NCBI RefSeq assembly: GCF_030704535.1
Contig: NC_081815.1
Coordinates: 3,854,501 to 3,918,500, forward strand
DNA from: Vitis vinifera
Taxonomy: Eukaryota; Streptophyta; Magnoliopsida; Vitales; Vitaceae
DNA: 64,000 nucleotides
Direction: 5' to 3'
Positions 43,933 through 56,870 of this stretch are shown piece after piece. Numbering within the stretch: the first letter of the stretch is position 1; the number at the start of each line of letters is the position of its first letter. Under the pieces are notes generated by a model that searched no databases, was not told where the DNA came from, and saw nothing but the letters and a program-made list of their open reading frames with translations. The translations under genes were made by a program, and so were the position numbers.

Positions 43933-46900
43933 TCATGTTCTGCCTTTTTCTAGGATACCATCTCTTAAGCCAACATCATCAACAATGTCGATTTCCATCA
44001 TTGCTGCACCAAGAACAGTCTGCATGCAAAAAATGTTTTATAAGTGAACTGTTGTGGCATCCTTAATTCCTCATCCATGCAGCAAATTAAAGAGTTCAAA
44101 GTGACAAACTATTCATGCCTTCACGGATTATGAACAAAATTAAGCTTCCTGGTTTAACACATTTTGGGAAATTTGACTGATTACCCATTTCAACAATCTG
44201 CAGTACAACAAATCCAATATTTTGACATCAACTTTTCCCTAGTATCCAATGAGACCTTAAGAGTTGGAAGTTTTGTACCCTTTGATCATGAATGACCTTC
44301 TTACCTAAGAAAATGAATATTGATTGTGATCAAGATCACAAAGGGTATTGCATGTTAATTTATTATAACATAAAGCACTTTGAGGAGGATGTCAAGTACT
44401 ATGTACATATGCTGTTATGACAGATTAGGATTGTACAATTCAACCTGTTTGGACTATATATTGCTTCACATATGAGTGCTACCACCGATACTGGAATAAA
44501 TATGCAAGTTACCAACCACTTACATATAATACATGGAATGAAAAATGATGCCAACTTCTTAAAGATTAAAATGTGTATAAAAATAAGAAATTATGTGACT
44601 CTGCAAAAGAGATGTTACAAAATAGAATGATCGATCTTGGGAGCAATTTAAAGAACCAAAAGGCCCTATTATGCAAATGATAGAAAAGAAAGGAAAAACC
44701 AAATTCCCACAATTGCATGAGTTATCACATATGAGGTTCAGTTCTAAGGCATTTCATGCAGCAAATTTTACAACATTGTGTACATCATGCAAAAGCATGC
44801 ATCTGATTCCAAAAATCATCTAGTAAACCTGGCTCCATAACTGTAAGGAATCATGAAAAACACAAAGTGGAGAGATTAACCTGGAGTTCCTGTTCACAGC
44901 TTTTAAGTCTTTCAGTGTTCTCTTTTACTTGCAGAAAACATCTATGCAGCTGAGAGTTTTAACAGAGCACAACCATTATCTTAATTAAAGCATTGTTGAG
45001 CATAATTTAGGTATAGAAAATGGTAAACAAGGATTACCTTGGTCAACTGCAACTGACGTTGTGAAGATAGCTTCTTTGCAGCAGTCAATGCGCCCTCCAG
45101 TTTCTGCAGTCATTAAATTCTCAGCAGGGAAGTGAAGCAGGCTCAATCTAGGAACGTTAAGAGGTCTGAGAGAAATGATATGCAGGACAGAAATGGAACA
45201 TTTTATGAACCCAAATGAGACTACAACTGTACCATGTAATCAGAACATGTATTACCAAGGATTTTTTCTGTAAGTCCAAAACAAGTTGTTGCTTCTCTTC
45301 CAACCTCTCTTCCATCTGAGATATCTGGCAAGGCAACAGGCCCTTAGGATCTTCAACTACTAAAATGATGATGGCTAAAAAATTATAAATAATGAAGAAA
45401 CATAGATTATAGCACATGGCAGCAGCATTTTAACAGCAACATTTTAACATCTAGTCCAGCAAATAAGAACTTCTGGTGAAGCAAATAACAGAAGGCCTTT
45501 GCTAAATCTGAATTTTGGGTTAGCCATGTGACCAATTGACAAAATTAACCACAATAACTGTAGCTTATCTCCTTCCTGTGTACTGTGTCCACACTTTTTT
45601 ATTGGTGCTGTTAATATATATATATATATTCTTCTTTGCCTATCAGAAAAAAGAAAAAAAAAATTGTAGCTTATTTCATGACAAGTACCAAATGCAAAGA
45701 TTGTGAGCTTAAAAAAAAAAAAAACCATATGAATACCCATCGCGTAGAGTGGGTGTTAAAGAGGAGCTGATATTTTTCCAGTAAATGATACTGGTTCCAA
45801 CTTCTAAGATTTTGAGAATCAGATAATCAAGTTCAGCCTTTCCTTTGGGTTAGCCATTCGACCAACTGAAAAAATCAGCTCCAATAATAACTGTAACTTA
45901 ATTCACAAGAAGAAATGGGATACATAGATTTTAAGCTTCAAAAGAAAATATCCACAGGCCACAATAGGTGTTAACGAGGAGTTGCTCTTTTTCCAGCGAA
46001 AGATACAGATTCCAACTGCCATGATTTTGAGCATCAGATAACCATGCTCAATTTATCTTTACAAACACAAATTAAAAGTGGATCTGAAGGAAGAAGATTT
46101 GGAATATATGAAGAGCACAATTAAATGATAGTTATTTCCCTTAGATTAAAAAATGCAAACAAAGAGAGAAAGACAGCAGTTATCATGACATGATCAACTA
46201 CCATTAGAAAATCGTGACTATAACAAGCACAGCTACCATGACAAGTTTCTGGCAATTTTCTGGGTTGAGAGGTTGAATTCAATGTACAGCCATGACAAAC
46301 CAACATCAAGTCTACCTATTAGCAACAGGAACACAAAATATTGGCATGTCTTTATATTCAAAAACTAAAAAAGAAAAAGGCAAACCTCTTTTTGGAGTTC
46401 TTCACGCCTCTGAATTGATCTATCCACCTCTTCCACCTGAAAATGGCAGCCAAATTAAATAAATAAAAAGGTCCCCAAAATCAGACGCTACACAAGAGAT
46501 TGGATGTTTTTTTTTTGGCAGTCCAAACAACAAAAAAATAAAGATACTATTTTACCTGGTCATGATAATCACCATCTGAATCTGATGAAAGTCCTCTGCT
46601 ATGCCAACCACTAAAATTGAAATTACATAAAGAAAACAAAAATATTGTCAAATAAAGCCCCACTCAATGCAATAACACCAATGCGATTCCTTCTAAATAT
46701 CATTTCAAGAGATATTGATGCTACTTAACTAGTACGAAACAATAAGGAAACCTAGGTTAAATACATCAAAAAGTACTTAGAACAATAAATAGGATATATA
46801 CTTTGTAGAAGAGAACATCTAGTGGAAATCTATTACCAGCCTCTCCCTAAATTAATCAAGGTTCTTTTTTTTTTTTTGATAGATAAAACCACAGAAACTT

Positions 46901-49900
46901 TATTAGAAAAAGAGAGCTAAAAAGCAACTCGAAGCATACAGGGAGTATACACGAGAAGCCAAAAGACAAAAAACACACAAAAAGGCAAACACTCACCAGC
47001 CCTCAACTAAAACCCAACCAATCAACAAAATTAATTAAAGATCGGGGTCCTCCATCTAAACAAAACTAGCCCAAGAAAAGAGATTATAAACAAAAGAATT
47101 TTTCATTCTTTGAATCGACAAAACCTCATTATCAAAAACTATCACGTTTTTTTCTTTCCAAACCGTCCAAAATAAACAAAGAGGAGCTGCCCGCCAAGCC
47201 TTTCCACGCTTCTTATCCACAAAGGAAGCGGACCATCCCATTAGAGTGTCTCTAACCATAAGCGGGAGGACCCAATTAACACCAAACAAAGAAAACACAA
47301 GATCCCACAAAACCCTCGCCTCAGAGCAATGAACAAGGATGTGATTTATCGTCTCCTCTTCATCACAACACAAGAAGCACCTGTTTGCTAAAATCCAACC
47401 CCTCCTCTTGAGTTGATCTTATGTTAGAAACTTCCCCCAAGAAGCTTCCCAAGCAAAAAAGCCCACCTTTGTAGGCACACAAGGGCTCCAAATGATGCTC
47501 CACAGAAACGGGACTGCACAGCTAGAATCAAGAGTATTGTAAAGGGATTTTATAGAAAAAATCCCATTCTTCGAAGCTTTCCACAACACTCTATCCTCCA
47601 ACCCAGCAACTAGCCTCTTTCCTTGAAGGGTCGAGAGGAGCCTCTCCACCACCTCCACCTCCCAATCATTAAAGGATATAGAGAAACAGGGAATCAAACC
47701 CCCCACATCCCCCACAGAATCCCAACAATCTGCTACCCACGCATCTTGAGAGATCGCTAAGGCAAACAAAGAAGGAAAAGCCTCACAAAGGGAAAGATTT
47801 CCGCACCAAATGTCCTTCCAAAATCTCACCCTTCTACCATTCCCCATGGCGAAGGAAACAGTTTTAAACAACAGAAGACTTTCCTTTCTAATTTCCTTCC
47901 AAAACCCCACCCCATAGCCCTCCCTAACCTCACGAGAATTCCACCCTCCACCTTCTTCCCCAAACTTCCTACTAATAATAAGCTTCCAAAAGGACTCCCT
48001 TTCAACCGCAAAGCGCCAACTCCATTTGCACAAAAGGGCCCTATTGAGAATAGAAAGATTTCTAATCCCCAAACCGCCCTTTTTTTTATGAGAACAAACC
48101 ACAACCCACTTTACAAGATGAGGCCTCTTCTCCAACGCTCCCCCACCCCAAAGGAAATCCCTTTGGATTTTCTCAAACCTCAATCTAACAACTCTTAGCA
48201 CACGCAACAAGGACATGAGATAGATTGGCATGCTAACCAACGTGCTCCGAATGAGAGTGATTCTCCCCCCCTTGGAAATGAACTGTCTCTTCCACAAGGC
48301 AAGTCTCTTCCGCATCCTTTCTTCCACACCATCCCACACTGCCACCGACTTATGAGGAGCACCCAAAGGGAGCCCCAAATAAGTGGAAGGTAGAGATCCC
48401 ACTTTGCAGCCCAGTTCAAAAGCCAAAACCTCAACGTTCTCTACTCTTCCCACCGGCAGAAGTTCACTCTTATTCAAATTGATGCTCAAACCAGAAATGA
48501 CTTCAAACCACATTAACAGCCAGCTTAGAAAAGCCATTTGCTCTTGGGAATCCTCACAAAAAAACCAACATGTCATCAGCAAACAACAGATGAGACACTT
48601 AGATCCCACTGCCACCCCTTCCCCTTATCCTGCAACCTGTAAGGAAACCCCCCCTAACTACTCTGTTAATGAGGCAACTTAAGGCCTCCATCCTTAAAAC
48701 AAATAAGGGGAAAGGGGATCCCCTTGCCTTAACCCCCTAGTGCTCTGGAAAAAACTTGAAGGCGATCCGTTAATCAGAATTGAAAAAGAAGCAGTGGAGA
48801 TGCACCACCTGATCCAGCCAACCCATTTCACCCCAAAACCCATTTTTTGCATCACTGTCAGTAGAAAATCCCAGTTAATATGATCGTAAGCCTTCTCTAA
48901 GTCCAATTTACACAACACACCAGATTCATCCCATTTCAGCAACAAGTCTATGGCCTCATTAGCAATTAACGCAACATCAAGGATTTGTCTTCTTTCAACA
49001 AAAGCATTTAGGGTAGGAGACACCTACTCACTACCTTCCTTAACCTATTAGCTAGGACCTTGGTGAGAAGCTTGTACAGACCTCCCACCAAACTGATGGG
49101 TCTATAATCGCATAAATCATCAGCCTCGCCTTTCTTAGGAACTAAAACCAGGAAAGTGGTGTTCAAACTTCTAACAAATTTACCCCTCAAAAAAATCCTT
49201 GAAAAATCCCATTAACCCATCTTTAACAAAGTCCTAGCAAAACTGCCAGAAAGCAAGGGGAAAACCATCCGGACCAAGAGCCTTATCCCCATTCAACTCT
49301 AAGAGGGCCAAAAACACCTCTTCCACAGAAAACATCTCCTCCATCCTGGCCACCTCCTCTTCCCCAATTCTGTCAAACTCCAGACTGTTCATACTAGGGT
49401 GCCAGCCACCAAGATCCGATAACAGATTTTGATAGGCCCTCACCACATCCCTTTGAATTTCTTGATCTTTTGAAAGCCAGATTCCATTAACTTTAATCTT
49501 TTTCAAACAATTCCTCCTTCTATTAGAATTTGCCACCTTATGAAAGAATCCTATATTCTCATCGCCTTCCTTCAACCACGTTTCTCTTGATTTCTGTCTC
49601 CACGAGATTTCCTCCATAAGCGCCCACTTCTTGAAGTCCTCCCTGACCTCCTTTCTAGCCTCTAACTCCTACTCGTTTAAGACTCTCTGCCGCTCCTGAT
49701 CATCCCAAAAAGACACTTTGTCCAGAGCCACCCTCATGTTCACTCCCACTTTACCAAAAACTTCCTTGTTCCAATTCTTCAACTTAATTTTTAGAGCCTT
49801 TAATTTTTCTATCAGGATAAAACTATAAGACCCACTGTAGTTGAACCACCAGCCCCTAAGCAGCTCCTTAAAGCCCTCCTCCTTCAACCACATATTCTCA

Positions 49901-52900
49901 AAACGAAACAGAATTGGACCTCTCCTCACACCACCCCCATCTAACAGAATTGGGAAGTGATCAGACACCGGCCTTGGGAGAGTACACCGAGACACCCCAC
50001 TAAAATAATTCTCCCAATCCTCCGAAATCAGGAAACGATCCACTCTTGACCTGGATTGACCATTCAGCCCTCCACTCCACGTAAAAGGCCCCCCTTGAAA
50101 AGGCAGATCTCTTAAAGCCAACTCATCAATCACCTCCGAAAATCTTCTCATGGATCTAGACAATCTTCCTTCTCTGTTACGTTCGCTGGGAAACTAGCAC
50201 TACATATAGGGCCATAAGAATATATATATATATAGTTTTTTTTTTGGGGCAAATGAGACAAAATAAACTATATATTGTTTTGATATTATGTGATGCCTTA
50301 ATGGGCACATGCCACAGTCAAAGTACACCTCATGTTTTGAGAATTGAAAGCCAACCCCAAGCATAAAAGAAACTAGGGACCATGACAGTATGATAGTAAT
50401 ATAGGAGGAAAAACATGGTTAGTACTATGCACACCACCCAAAAAACATATTATGAATTTATTACAAGACCGCCATATTGCTCATAAAAGACACCTTAATA
50501 AGCAATCTAGAAGGATGATATGGTGGTGTGGAAAACAGCTTTGGAGGTCTGCTAATAAGGAAGACTTTGGAGATAAGTGATGAAGTGAAAATATGGTGTC
50601 AAGAGAGTAATTGAAGGTCCTAGAAAGTGACTGGGAGCCATGCTGTAAGCTTTTTAAAACTGATCATGTACAGGGTGGAGTTTGACAAAGGAGAGAGAAA
50701 AAAAATGGGTCTCAGCTCTCAGGCATAGAGCTCAATTTTGGAAGCAAAGACACAATGATGAGAGTGTTGCTAGGATCAATTCCCAAATTCTTTTCTTTTC
50801 TTTTTGATAGACAAAGTGACGTTATTAAGAAGCACCTTGCAAAGCTCAAAAAGGCTAAAAGGAAAAAAGCAAACGACATATTCATATGCCATTGTGGTCA
50901 ACAAGGAAGCTTAGGTGGTGGAGTAAGACTATATGAAGTTTAGGAGCAAAGGATGTTTTCAAGGATATGCAAAAACCAGGTTTTACAGTGAAATTTCCCC
51001 ACAATTATTTAAAGGGTACTGAACATGGAGATGTGAAAATATCTGAACCCCATAAGCCCAGGCTCAAAATCACCCCCAAGAAAGCAGACACGCAGAAATC
51101 AGACATGCATGCACACACAAAAGTCGATGTTACATTCTCTGATTGTGTGTAAATTCTATCAACTGCCATGTCATGTTTCCCTGTGATATGGGTGAACTGT
51201 GGTCCTTAGAGATTGTTGTTAACATGAATCACATGTCCATGTTGGGCTGTCATCATATGAACACATTTGGAATTTATTAGAAAAATAACATACATATATA
51301 TGCTATTAGCTGTTTCTCATTTAGTAGGACAAAGGAAATACTAATAAAAAAGGCACTTGTCATCACAACTCATTCAAAGAAAATCAATTTTTGATTGAAT
51401 CTTAAACAGGCTGAATTCAGCTTGAACTCAGATCCAACTCACTTTGTTTTTCAAGGTGCCCAAACCTTTGATGGGATTTCCTTGCAGATACCAAAAGTCA
51501 AAGAGAAGATTAAATCTCTAGTGCTTCACTGATGTTCTCTCTGTCCTGACCTGAACAATGTGTGAATTATAGTTTGGAGAATGTTGAAAACCATTTATAA
51601 CTCCTTTTTCAGATTGGGTTAGCCTACTCTTTCCTTTTCTTTAGATTAAAACATGTTCATTACAAAAGAAAGTCAGTGAGGATCACCAGGAAGTGGATAA
51701 CACACTTTAAAGTATATTGGTGGTGTATGTAACTACACTATGGGTAACAACTCTCTTGAAGATGAGCCAGCTTTTGGTGCCATTCTGTACTTCTCTCCAA
51801 AAAATCAGTTCTTAACTTTATGTTCCTAGCTTTGCTCTCAAAACTAAAAAGGAAAATATTGTCTTACTGGGACCACCCATCCAAAGGATTTATTTTTATT
51901 TTTATGGGTAAATAATACGATTTTATAAACAAACGCCAAAGAGATGGCACACAATAGTACACAGGAGTGACAAGATGTATACAATGAGCCACCCATCCAA
52001 AGGAATAAGTATCTACTATCTAACAAACGTCTAAAAATTGGAGCCTGCAACATATCTTAAAGGACTAAGCAGCATTGAATGGATTTGGTTTACCTGTGGA
52101 AAGAAAGAAGCTAAGGGAAGCTACAAAAATATTGAAAGTGTCCAGCACATGTAATCCATGTAAGTGAATGATTAGTTTCCCTTTTCTTGACTAACGACAA
52201 GCAACCTGCTCAGATATAGTTATATATAATGCAATCTAATAAGAGATTGGCTTTGCCTCGTAGCACATGCAACTATTTCATCCTCTTTGCCAGGACCACA
52301 ATGCACCTCTTATTGACACATAAAAAGGCTAGTTCACTCCTAAAAATTGTCAGCCAATTTTTTTTGCACATGCAATTATAAGAAGCTCTTTCCATCTGTG
52401 CAAAGGGTGTTATTCAGTAAAACCCATTTCACCCAAAACACATCAAAACTGCATCAAACTCAGGATATACTATAATATCAACATACATAGGATGTCAAAA
52501 TTTTGAAATTTGTTGCATAGCATTATGGATTGAAAGATCCAAATAACCAGTCTTTTATTGATTTAGTATGATGTGCAACGAAGCAAGAATAGCTTACCCA
52601 TTTCGTTTCTTTGAGTGTTCATCTTTGTCTCCACTTTTATCGTGATCATTGGTGTTGTTCATCTCCCTATCTCGATCCCAGTCTATATCATGGTCTCTTT
52701 CCCAATCCTGGTCATGGTTTCTGCTATGTTCTTGCTCATTGTCCTCCATATCTCTGTCTTGATCTCGATTTCTATCCATGAAACGATCCCTTGTTCGATC
52801 ATGATCACGTGCACGCTCATGTCCTCTTTCTCTCTCTCGATCATGATCTCTAGATCGATCAATGTTTCGATCCCGAAAATGGTCCTTATCATGACCATAA

Positions 52901-54731
52901 TCCCTTTCTCTATCCCTGCCCCTATCCCAATCCATGCCCCTTTCAGAATTACGTCGAAAACTTTCACGACCAAAATTTGATCTCCCACCTCTGGTCCTTA
53001 CTTCATTTACTACAACAATTCGGCCATCAATATCCTAATATAAAATTGCAGTGTCAAAGGTCTAAAAATGTAACAACAATTAGAATAGAATAGAAGAGAA
53101 ACCACAGACATGACAGTTTACAACTAATGTTACATACCCTGCCATTCATGTCATTAATGGCATCAATTGCTGATCGAGGATTTGTAAAGGTAACAAAGCC
53201 ATAGCATTTTCCCCCAACGCCCCGCTCATTAATAATCTGTTCACACATGATATGTTTAAGAAACTAAACGTCAAAAAAATGGAACCATAAAACCAGCAGT
53301 CAAGTAAGTTCAAACATGTGGACAAATCAGTGGCTCAGAACATTTAGACAGCAAATTGAGGATGACAAATAGAGACAAATGGAGAAAGATTAGTTGAAGG
53401 GGAAGAACATGCCAATGGCACATCAAATCACAATGTGTAATGGAGGGATGCCACAATGAGAGACCTATAAATATGACTTCCAAACGGAAAGAAGAGGACT
53501 CTTTCTCCACACCTGAACTGTCAAGAACATTCCTACAGTAGTTTATAACATTCCTAAAGTAGTTTATCTCAATACAACTGTTCTTGCATTTCAATTCACT
53601 CATCAATATCTGTGGTGTTGTCTCAGAAACCACAGGCTATTCTTCATAATTTGGTGTCTCTTTAATGTGATTTTGCATTTGCCCTGTTACGTTCTCCTAA
53701 AAAGCCAAAACCATCCATTAAATCTTTGTTGCTTAATCGCTAAAAAAATAAAAAATAAATAAATAATTTAAACTTTTTTTTAAAATTAAAAATTTGAGTT
53801 CATTTTCTCATTTCTTCAATTAATTTGTCACTTTTATCCTCTATTAGCTTACAGCAGTGGGCTTCGTTTTACTTAATTAATCTTATTCCAAAACGCTCCA
53901 CCTTGGTGGAATTGGCACAACGGCCAATTAAGTTGATGGCCTGGAAAATTATTAACTCCACCCAGCAAGAGACAAACGGAAAAAGATCTAGGTGAAGAAT
54001 GTCCCTGACTTCCCCATACTTTAACCATTTTAAAGTCAGAGGATCGCATTCCAACCCCTTTGCACAGGTTAGGCTAAGATCAGATCATCCATGGACCAGG
54101 TCGATTGAGCTGAAAGCTCTGGCACGCCCAGCATGCAATTGAAATTTGATACCCAGACTGAGCCCCTGTGTTGGGAGCTGAAGTTGATTATTGAGCCAAA
54201 ACCTCAACATAAATACCCATTACTTAAGCTACATTTGTTTGCATGCAATTGGATGGAGGTTCCAGTTCTGAATCCACAGGAGGCTAGTTTGAAATTGACC
54301 TTCCAGTCCATAGACCCAAATGCACAGGAAACACTTTCAAAATGAAAAAACACTAATTTCAAACTAAACCTAAACAGGAAGCCCTATCTCTTTGGTAGTA
54401 CCAAGAACAAGCCACAGAACAAACAGGACGAAGAAATCAAATTCCATATCATTTATCAAATCTTTTCAGGTTGGAAGGATTAGGTTATAAAGAAATGGTT
54501 GTTATTAATGCACCCCTACTAGAACGTAGAAAGATTCCTTTGTTTCCAAGGAAAATGAAAGGAAAATTTGATGGTAAAGAAAAAAAAAAGAAAAAGAAAC
54601 CCTAGAGAAGAAAGAGAAACCTTAACAGCGACGATGGCACCGTACAAATTGAAGACCTTGCGGATGCTGTCCTCGGTGGCATTGTAAGGGAGTCCGCCCA
54701 CGTATATGGAGTTGTCGTCGTCGATCGTCAT
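43933..54731 (-). CDS. RRM protein with Arg/Asp-rich and coiled-coil regions
   Basis: Nine exons, all with acceptable GT-AG borders and matching phase: 54731-54621, 53236-53138, 53034-52598, 46610-46556, 46436-46386, 45324-45256, 45103-45038, 44949-44881, 44019-43933; 347 aa. The start at [17 protein letters not shown] is chosen although the frame is open upstream to 54887, because RNP2 (IYVGGL) follows at once. The RRM (residues about 8-85) has RNP1 as KCYGFVTF. Residues about 86-220 are an alternating Arg/Asp/Glu/His run (DRDRERE-type repeats), like RD/RS-type splicing regulators. Residues about 225-320 are heptad-like ([18 protein letters not shown], then [10 protein letters not shown]), a probable coiled coil. 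Likely a nuclear RNA-binding protein; the target is unknown. Intron 3 is 5,987 bp, swollen by LINE insertions. I recognise the architecture but not a named orthologue. Confidence 0.92.
45513..46055. repeat. Tandem duplication in intron 5 of the RRM gene
   Basis: Copy A (about 45513-45835) and copy B (about 45844-46055) run in parallel: TTTGGGTTAGCCAT, AATAACTGTARCTTA, TAGGTGTTAACGAGGAG against GGGTGTTAAAGAGGAG, TTTTTCCAG, AAGATTTTGAGAATCAGATAA against ATGATTTTGAGCATCAGATAA. Copy A is longer because of a LINE-tail insertion and an A run. Confidence 0.75.
45569..45664 (+). mobile_element. 5'-truncated LINE tail with 10-bp target duplication
   Basis: A 96-bp insert ends in a GCCTATCAGAAAAAAGAAAA tail like the LINE 3' end at 61910-61935. 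It is flanked by TGTAGCTTAT on both sides (45559-45568 and 45665-45674). The neighbouring tandem copy B has the unfilled site (ACTGTAACTTAATTC). It is antisense to the host gene. Confidence 0.75.
46867..50198 (-). mobile_element. 5'-truncated LINE (non-LTR retrotransposon), inactive
   Basis: Read on the minus strand from about 50198: the end of the endonuclease domain ([30 protein letters not shown]), then reverse transcriptase ([52 protein letters not shown]), an FADD box near 48590 that sits in another frame than the downstream 398-codon block, a thumb/connection region (47419-48615, with [15 protein letters not shown] and STYLGLPLG), and the zinc-binding reverse-transcriptase tail ([20 protein letters not shown]). 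The end is GGTTTTATCTATC plus an A tail at about 46867-46880. The first ORF and most of the endonuclease are missing, and several stops and frameshifts break the rest. It lies in intron 3 of the RRM gene, same sense. No target duplication was recognised. Confidence 0.93.
50790..50880 (-). repeat. Possible LINE 3'-end remnant
   Basis: A pyrimidine run followed by TTTTTGATAGACAAAGTGAC and ATTAAGAAGCACC resembles the inverse LINE tail at 46867-46930 (TTTTTGATAGATAAAACCAC, TTATTAGAAAA). Ends are unclear. Also in intron 3. Confidence 0.4.
51889..51988 (-). mobile_element. 100-bp LINE tail with 16-bp target duplication
   Basis: The insert reads as an inverse LINE 3' end (T/A-rich run, ATGGGTAAATAATACG, then GCCAAAGAGATGGCACACAA and TACACAGGAGTGACAAGATG). 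It is flanked by a perfect CCACCCATCCAAAGGA direct repeat at 51873-51888 and 51989-52004. It is an extreme 5' truncation in intron 3 of the RRM gene. Confidence 0.85.
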
Positions 54732-55237
54732 TTCTCCGCCTGCAAAACCAAACTTCCCCTCTCCCAAGTCTTCCACCCCTTCACTGCTCCCAACTCCTAC
54801 TCTCCTCTCCTCTCCTCTACTCTCCACCCTCCAGTATTGGGCTTTGCTTTCTTTGATTTTTGTCCGAGGCCCAATGGGCCGCACCATTAATTTTATATAA
54901 AAAGTTGAATTCGTGAATCTGGTATGAAATATTATACTAAGCTTCTAAATCATCGAATATTAATAATAATAAATTATTAAAAAAAAATTTATAAATAATA
55001 TTAAACAAATTTGAAACACAAACTCTTTCAAGTAATTACTAGAGTTAGGTTTAGATACACTATTTTATTTTTTATTTTTTAAAATATAAATTCATATACA
55101 AAATATATGAACTCTTATACAAGAAGTAGAAATTTGTCATGTGATCTTCAAACCACTTTTTAGTATTTTAAATTTTGAAAAATTAAATTAAATTATAAAA
55201 ATTTTGAAAAGTGTCGTCTTCAAATTTTTCATAACAA

Positions 55238-55240
<3 letters not shown>
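54732..55240. other. Upstream region of the RRM gene
   Basis: The first 170 bp are mixed and include the pyrimidine/purine-rich leader CTACTCTCCTCTCCTCTCCT; beyond 54890 the DNA is AT-rich. No TATA box was assigned. Confidence 0.45.

Positions 55241-55321
<81 letters not shown>
55241..55321. repeat. (AT)n microsatellite, ~80 bp
   Basis: About 40 uninterrupted AT units. The Tyr/Ile-alternating frames across it are artefacts. Confidence 0.95.
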
Positions 55322-55323
<2 letters not shown>

Positions 55324-55477
55324 AAATATGCACTTGTATACTTCTCACATTCCCGATGTTGCATTAATCTAATACGCTTCTTCCTTGGTAGATTTCTACC
55401 ATGATCCTTCAACTTCTTCAAGGCAAATTTTGCTTGATCTTTTAAGATTTAATTTTCGGATCTTTGGTGTATTTAAA

Positions 55478-55605
55478 ATCCATTTGATGATGATTTTAAA
55501 AAACATTTTTAATTTTTCTAATGGTTAATTTTATTTTTTTTTTATCAAAATAGTTATTTTCAAGTACTAAAAACGTTAAAAACACTTCTCTCTAACTCAA
55601 CTCTA
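55478..55605. repeat. Inverted-repeat MITE, diverged copy
   Basis: Starts ATCCATTTGATGATGATTTT, then AAAAAACATTTTTAATTTTT, and folds back on AAAAACGTTAAAAACACTTC. Same family as 4118; the right end is eroded. Confidence 0.5.
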
Positions 55606-56428
55606 CTAGATGTATTCATCCAAATCCTATGGGCATCATTTGGTGATCCTACAAAACCATTCAAAGATCTTTATACAGTTACAATCAAATATCGTATAAG
55701 CTTGATATAAAATCATCTCATACAATATCTTGACGTTAAAAATTATCTTTCATCTCCTACCAACCTTCATCAAATATGGATTGAAACTATCAAGTGGCTC
55801 ATATCATTCTCAAACTTTTAACTAGTCATAAATTATTTAAAAATTACACATTGCTAGGTCATTTAAGTGGGTGATCGAATAGTCATAATATAAAAAAATT
55901 GTTCAAATAGTTTTACTAGTGGGCAATTGATTGACCATAAGAGATAATCAACTAGTCGAAGCCATTTTAGTATCCCTAAGAGAATTTGCCAAGGAGATGT
56001 TCTATTGTCCCTCGAGGGACTTCCTTTAGTTTCCTTAAGAGACATACATTGTTTGTCAATATAACTTAACATCGCTATACTTGAAAATAGTTGTATGAGA
56101 TAAGATCAAACTTGTCACATCTTAAAACCACTATCATAAGTCCCAAGAAAATATATGTGCAATATAATGCATTTGGAATGGAATTACCAACAACTCTAAA
56201 TAATAGCAATGTAGACATTTAAAAAAGATAAATAGAGGGCACTTCTTATAGGAAACAAAAAGGGTTCCTTTTGTTTGTAAATCTCCTATTTATAATCATT
56301 TACTATAAATTGGTTACAATATTAGGGAGAACTTGTCCACCAAAGACACGTTTATAGGCACATGGCACAAAAAACTAGATTGATGCAACCTTATCTCACT
56401 TGGGTAAAATGATGAATTTTGTCTTTTC
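55606..56428. other. Intergenic, no feature recognised
   Basis: AT-rich with only short spurious frames. No repeat boundary or gene motif seen. Confidence 0.5.
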
Positions 56429-56838
56429 TGTAACGATCCACTTCCAACCATGTAGATATTATCTACTTTGGATCCAAAGGGGCCCTTACGACTTTAAAGC
56501 ACGTTTATAGGGTTAAAAGTAGTTTATACTTATATAGCATCAGGAACTTTCCTTCATATCCGATGTAAGATGTCACAAATACCCCCATATAGATACAACG
56601 TCCTCGTTGTGTCCCACGGGATTGCAGGGCCAAACAGATAAACACCCCTACGAGGCCAAACAAACCTCCATACCAAGGTTAGAGACCATTTATAACGACT
56701 CGCTATCAACTGTGTAGATATTGTTTGCTTTGAATTCAAATGGACCCTCACAGCTTTAAAACGCGTTTATAGGGTTAAGAGAAGTCCATACTCATATAGC
56801 GCCAAAAATTTTCCCCCTATCCGATGTGGGATGTCACA
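56429..56838 (-). mobile_element. TRIM-type mini LTR element, 410 bp
   Basis: Two direct LTR-like repeats, 56429-56577 (149 bp) and 56691-56838 (148 bp), enclose a 113-bp internal segment. On the minus strand each LTR begins TGTGACATCTTACATC/TGTGACATCCCACATC, holds GCTATATAAGTATG (a TATA-like core) and ends near CGTTAYA. The internal segment just before the downstream LTR has a G run (TATGGGGGTA), a possible polypurine tract; near the other LTR it has TTGGTATGGAGG, faintly like a tRNA-Met primer site. There is no coding capacity. The size fits terminal-repeat retrotransposons in miniature. Confidence 0.7.
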
Positions 56839-56870
56839 AACACCCCTCATGCAGACACAATGTCCTCGTT

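Noticed and set aside
53880..54130. Possible SINE in intron 1 of the RRM gene (B-box-like GGTTGGAATGCGATCC)
   Set aside because: No matching A box at the right distance, no tail and no target duplication were seen.
55204..55421. Tyr/Ile-repeat frames on both strands
   Set aside because: Direct translation of the (AT)n microsatellite.
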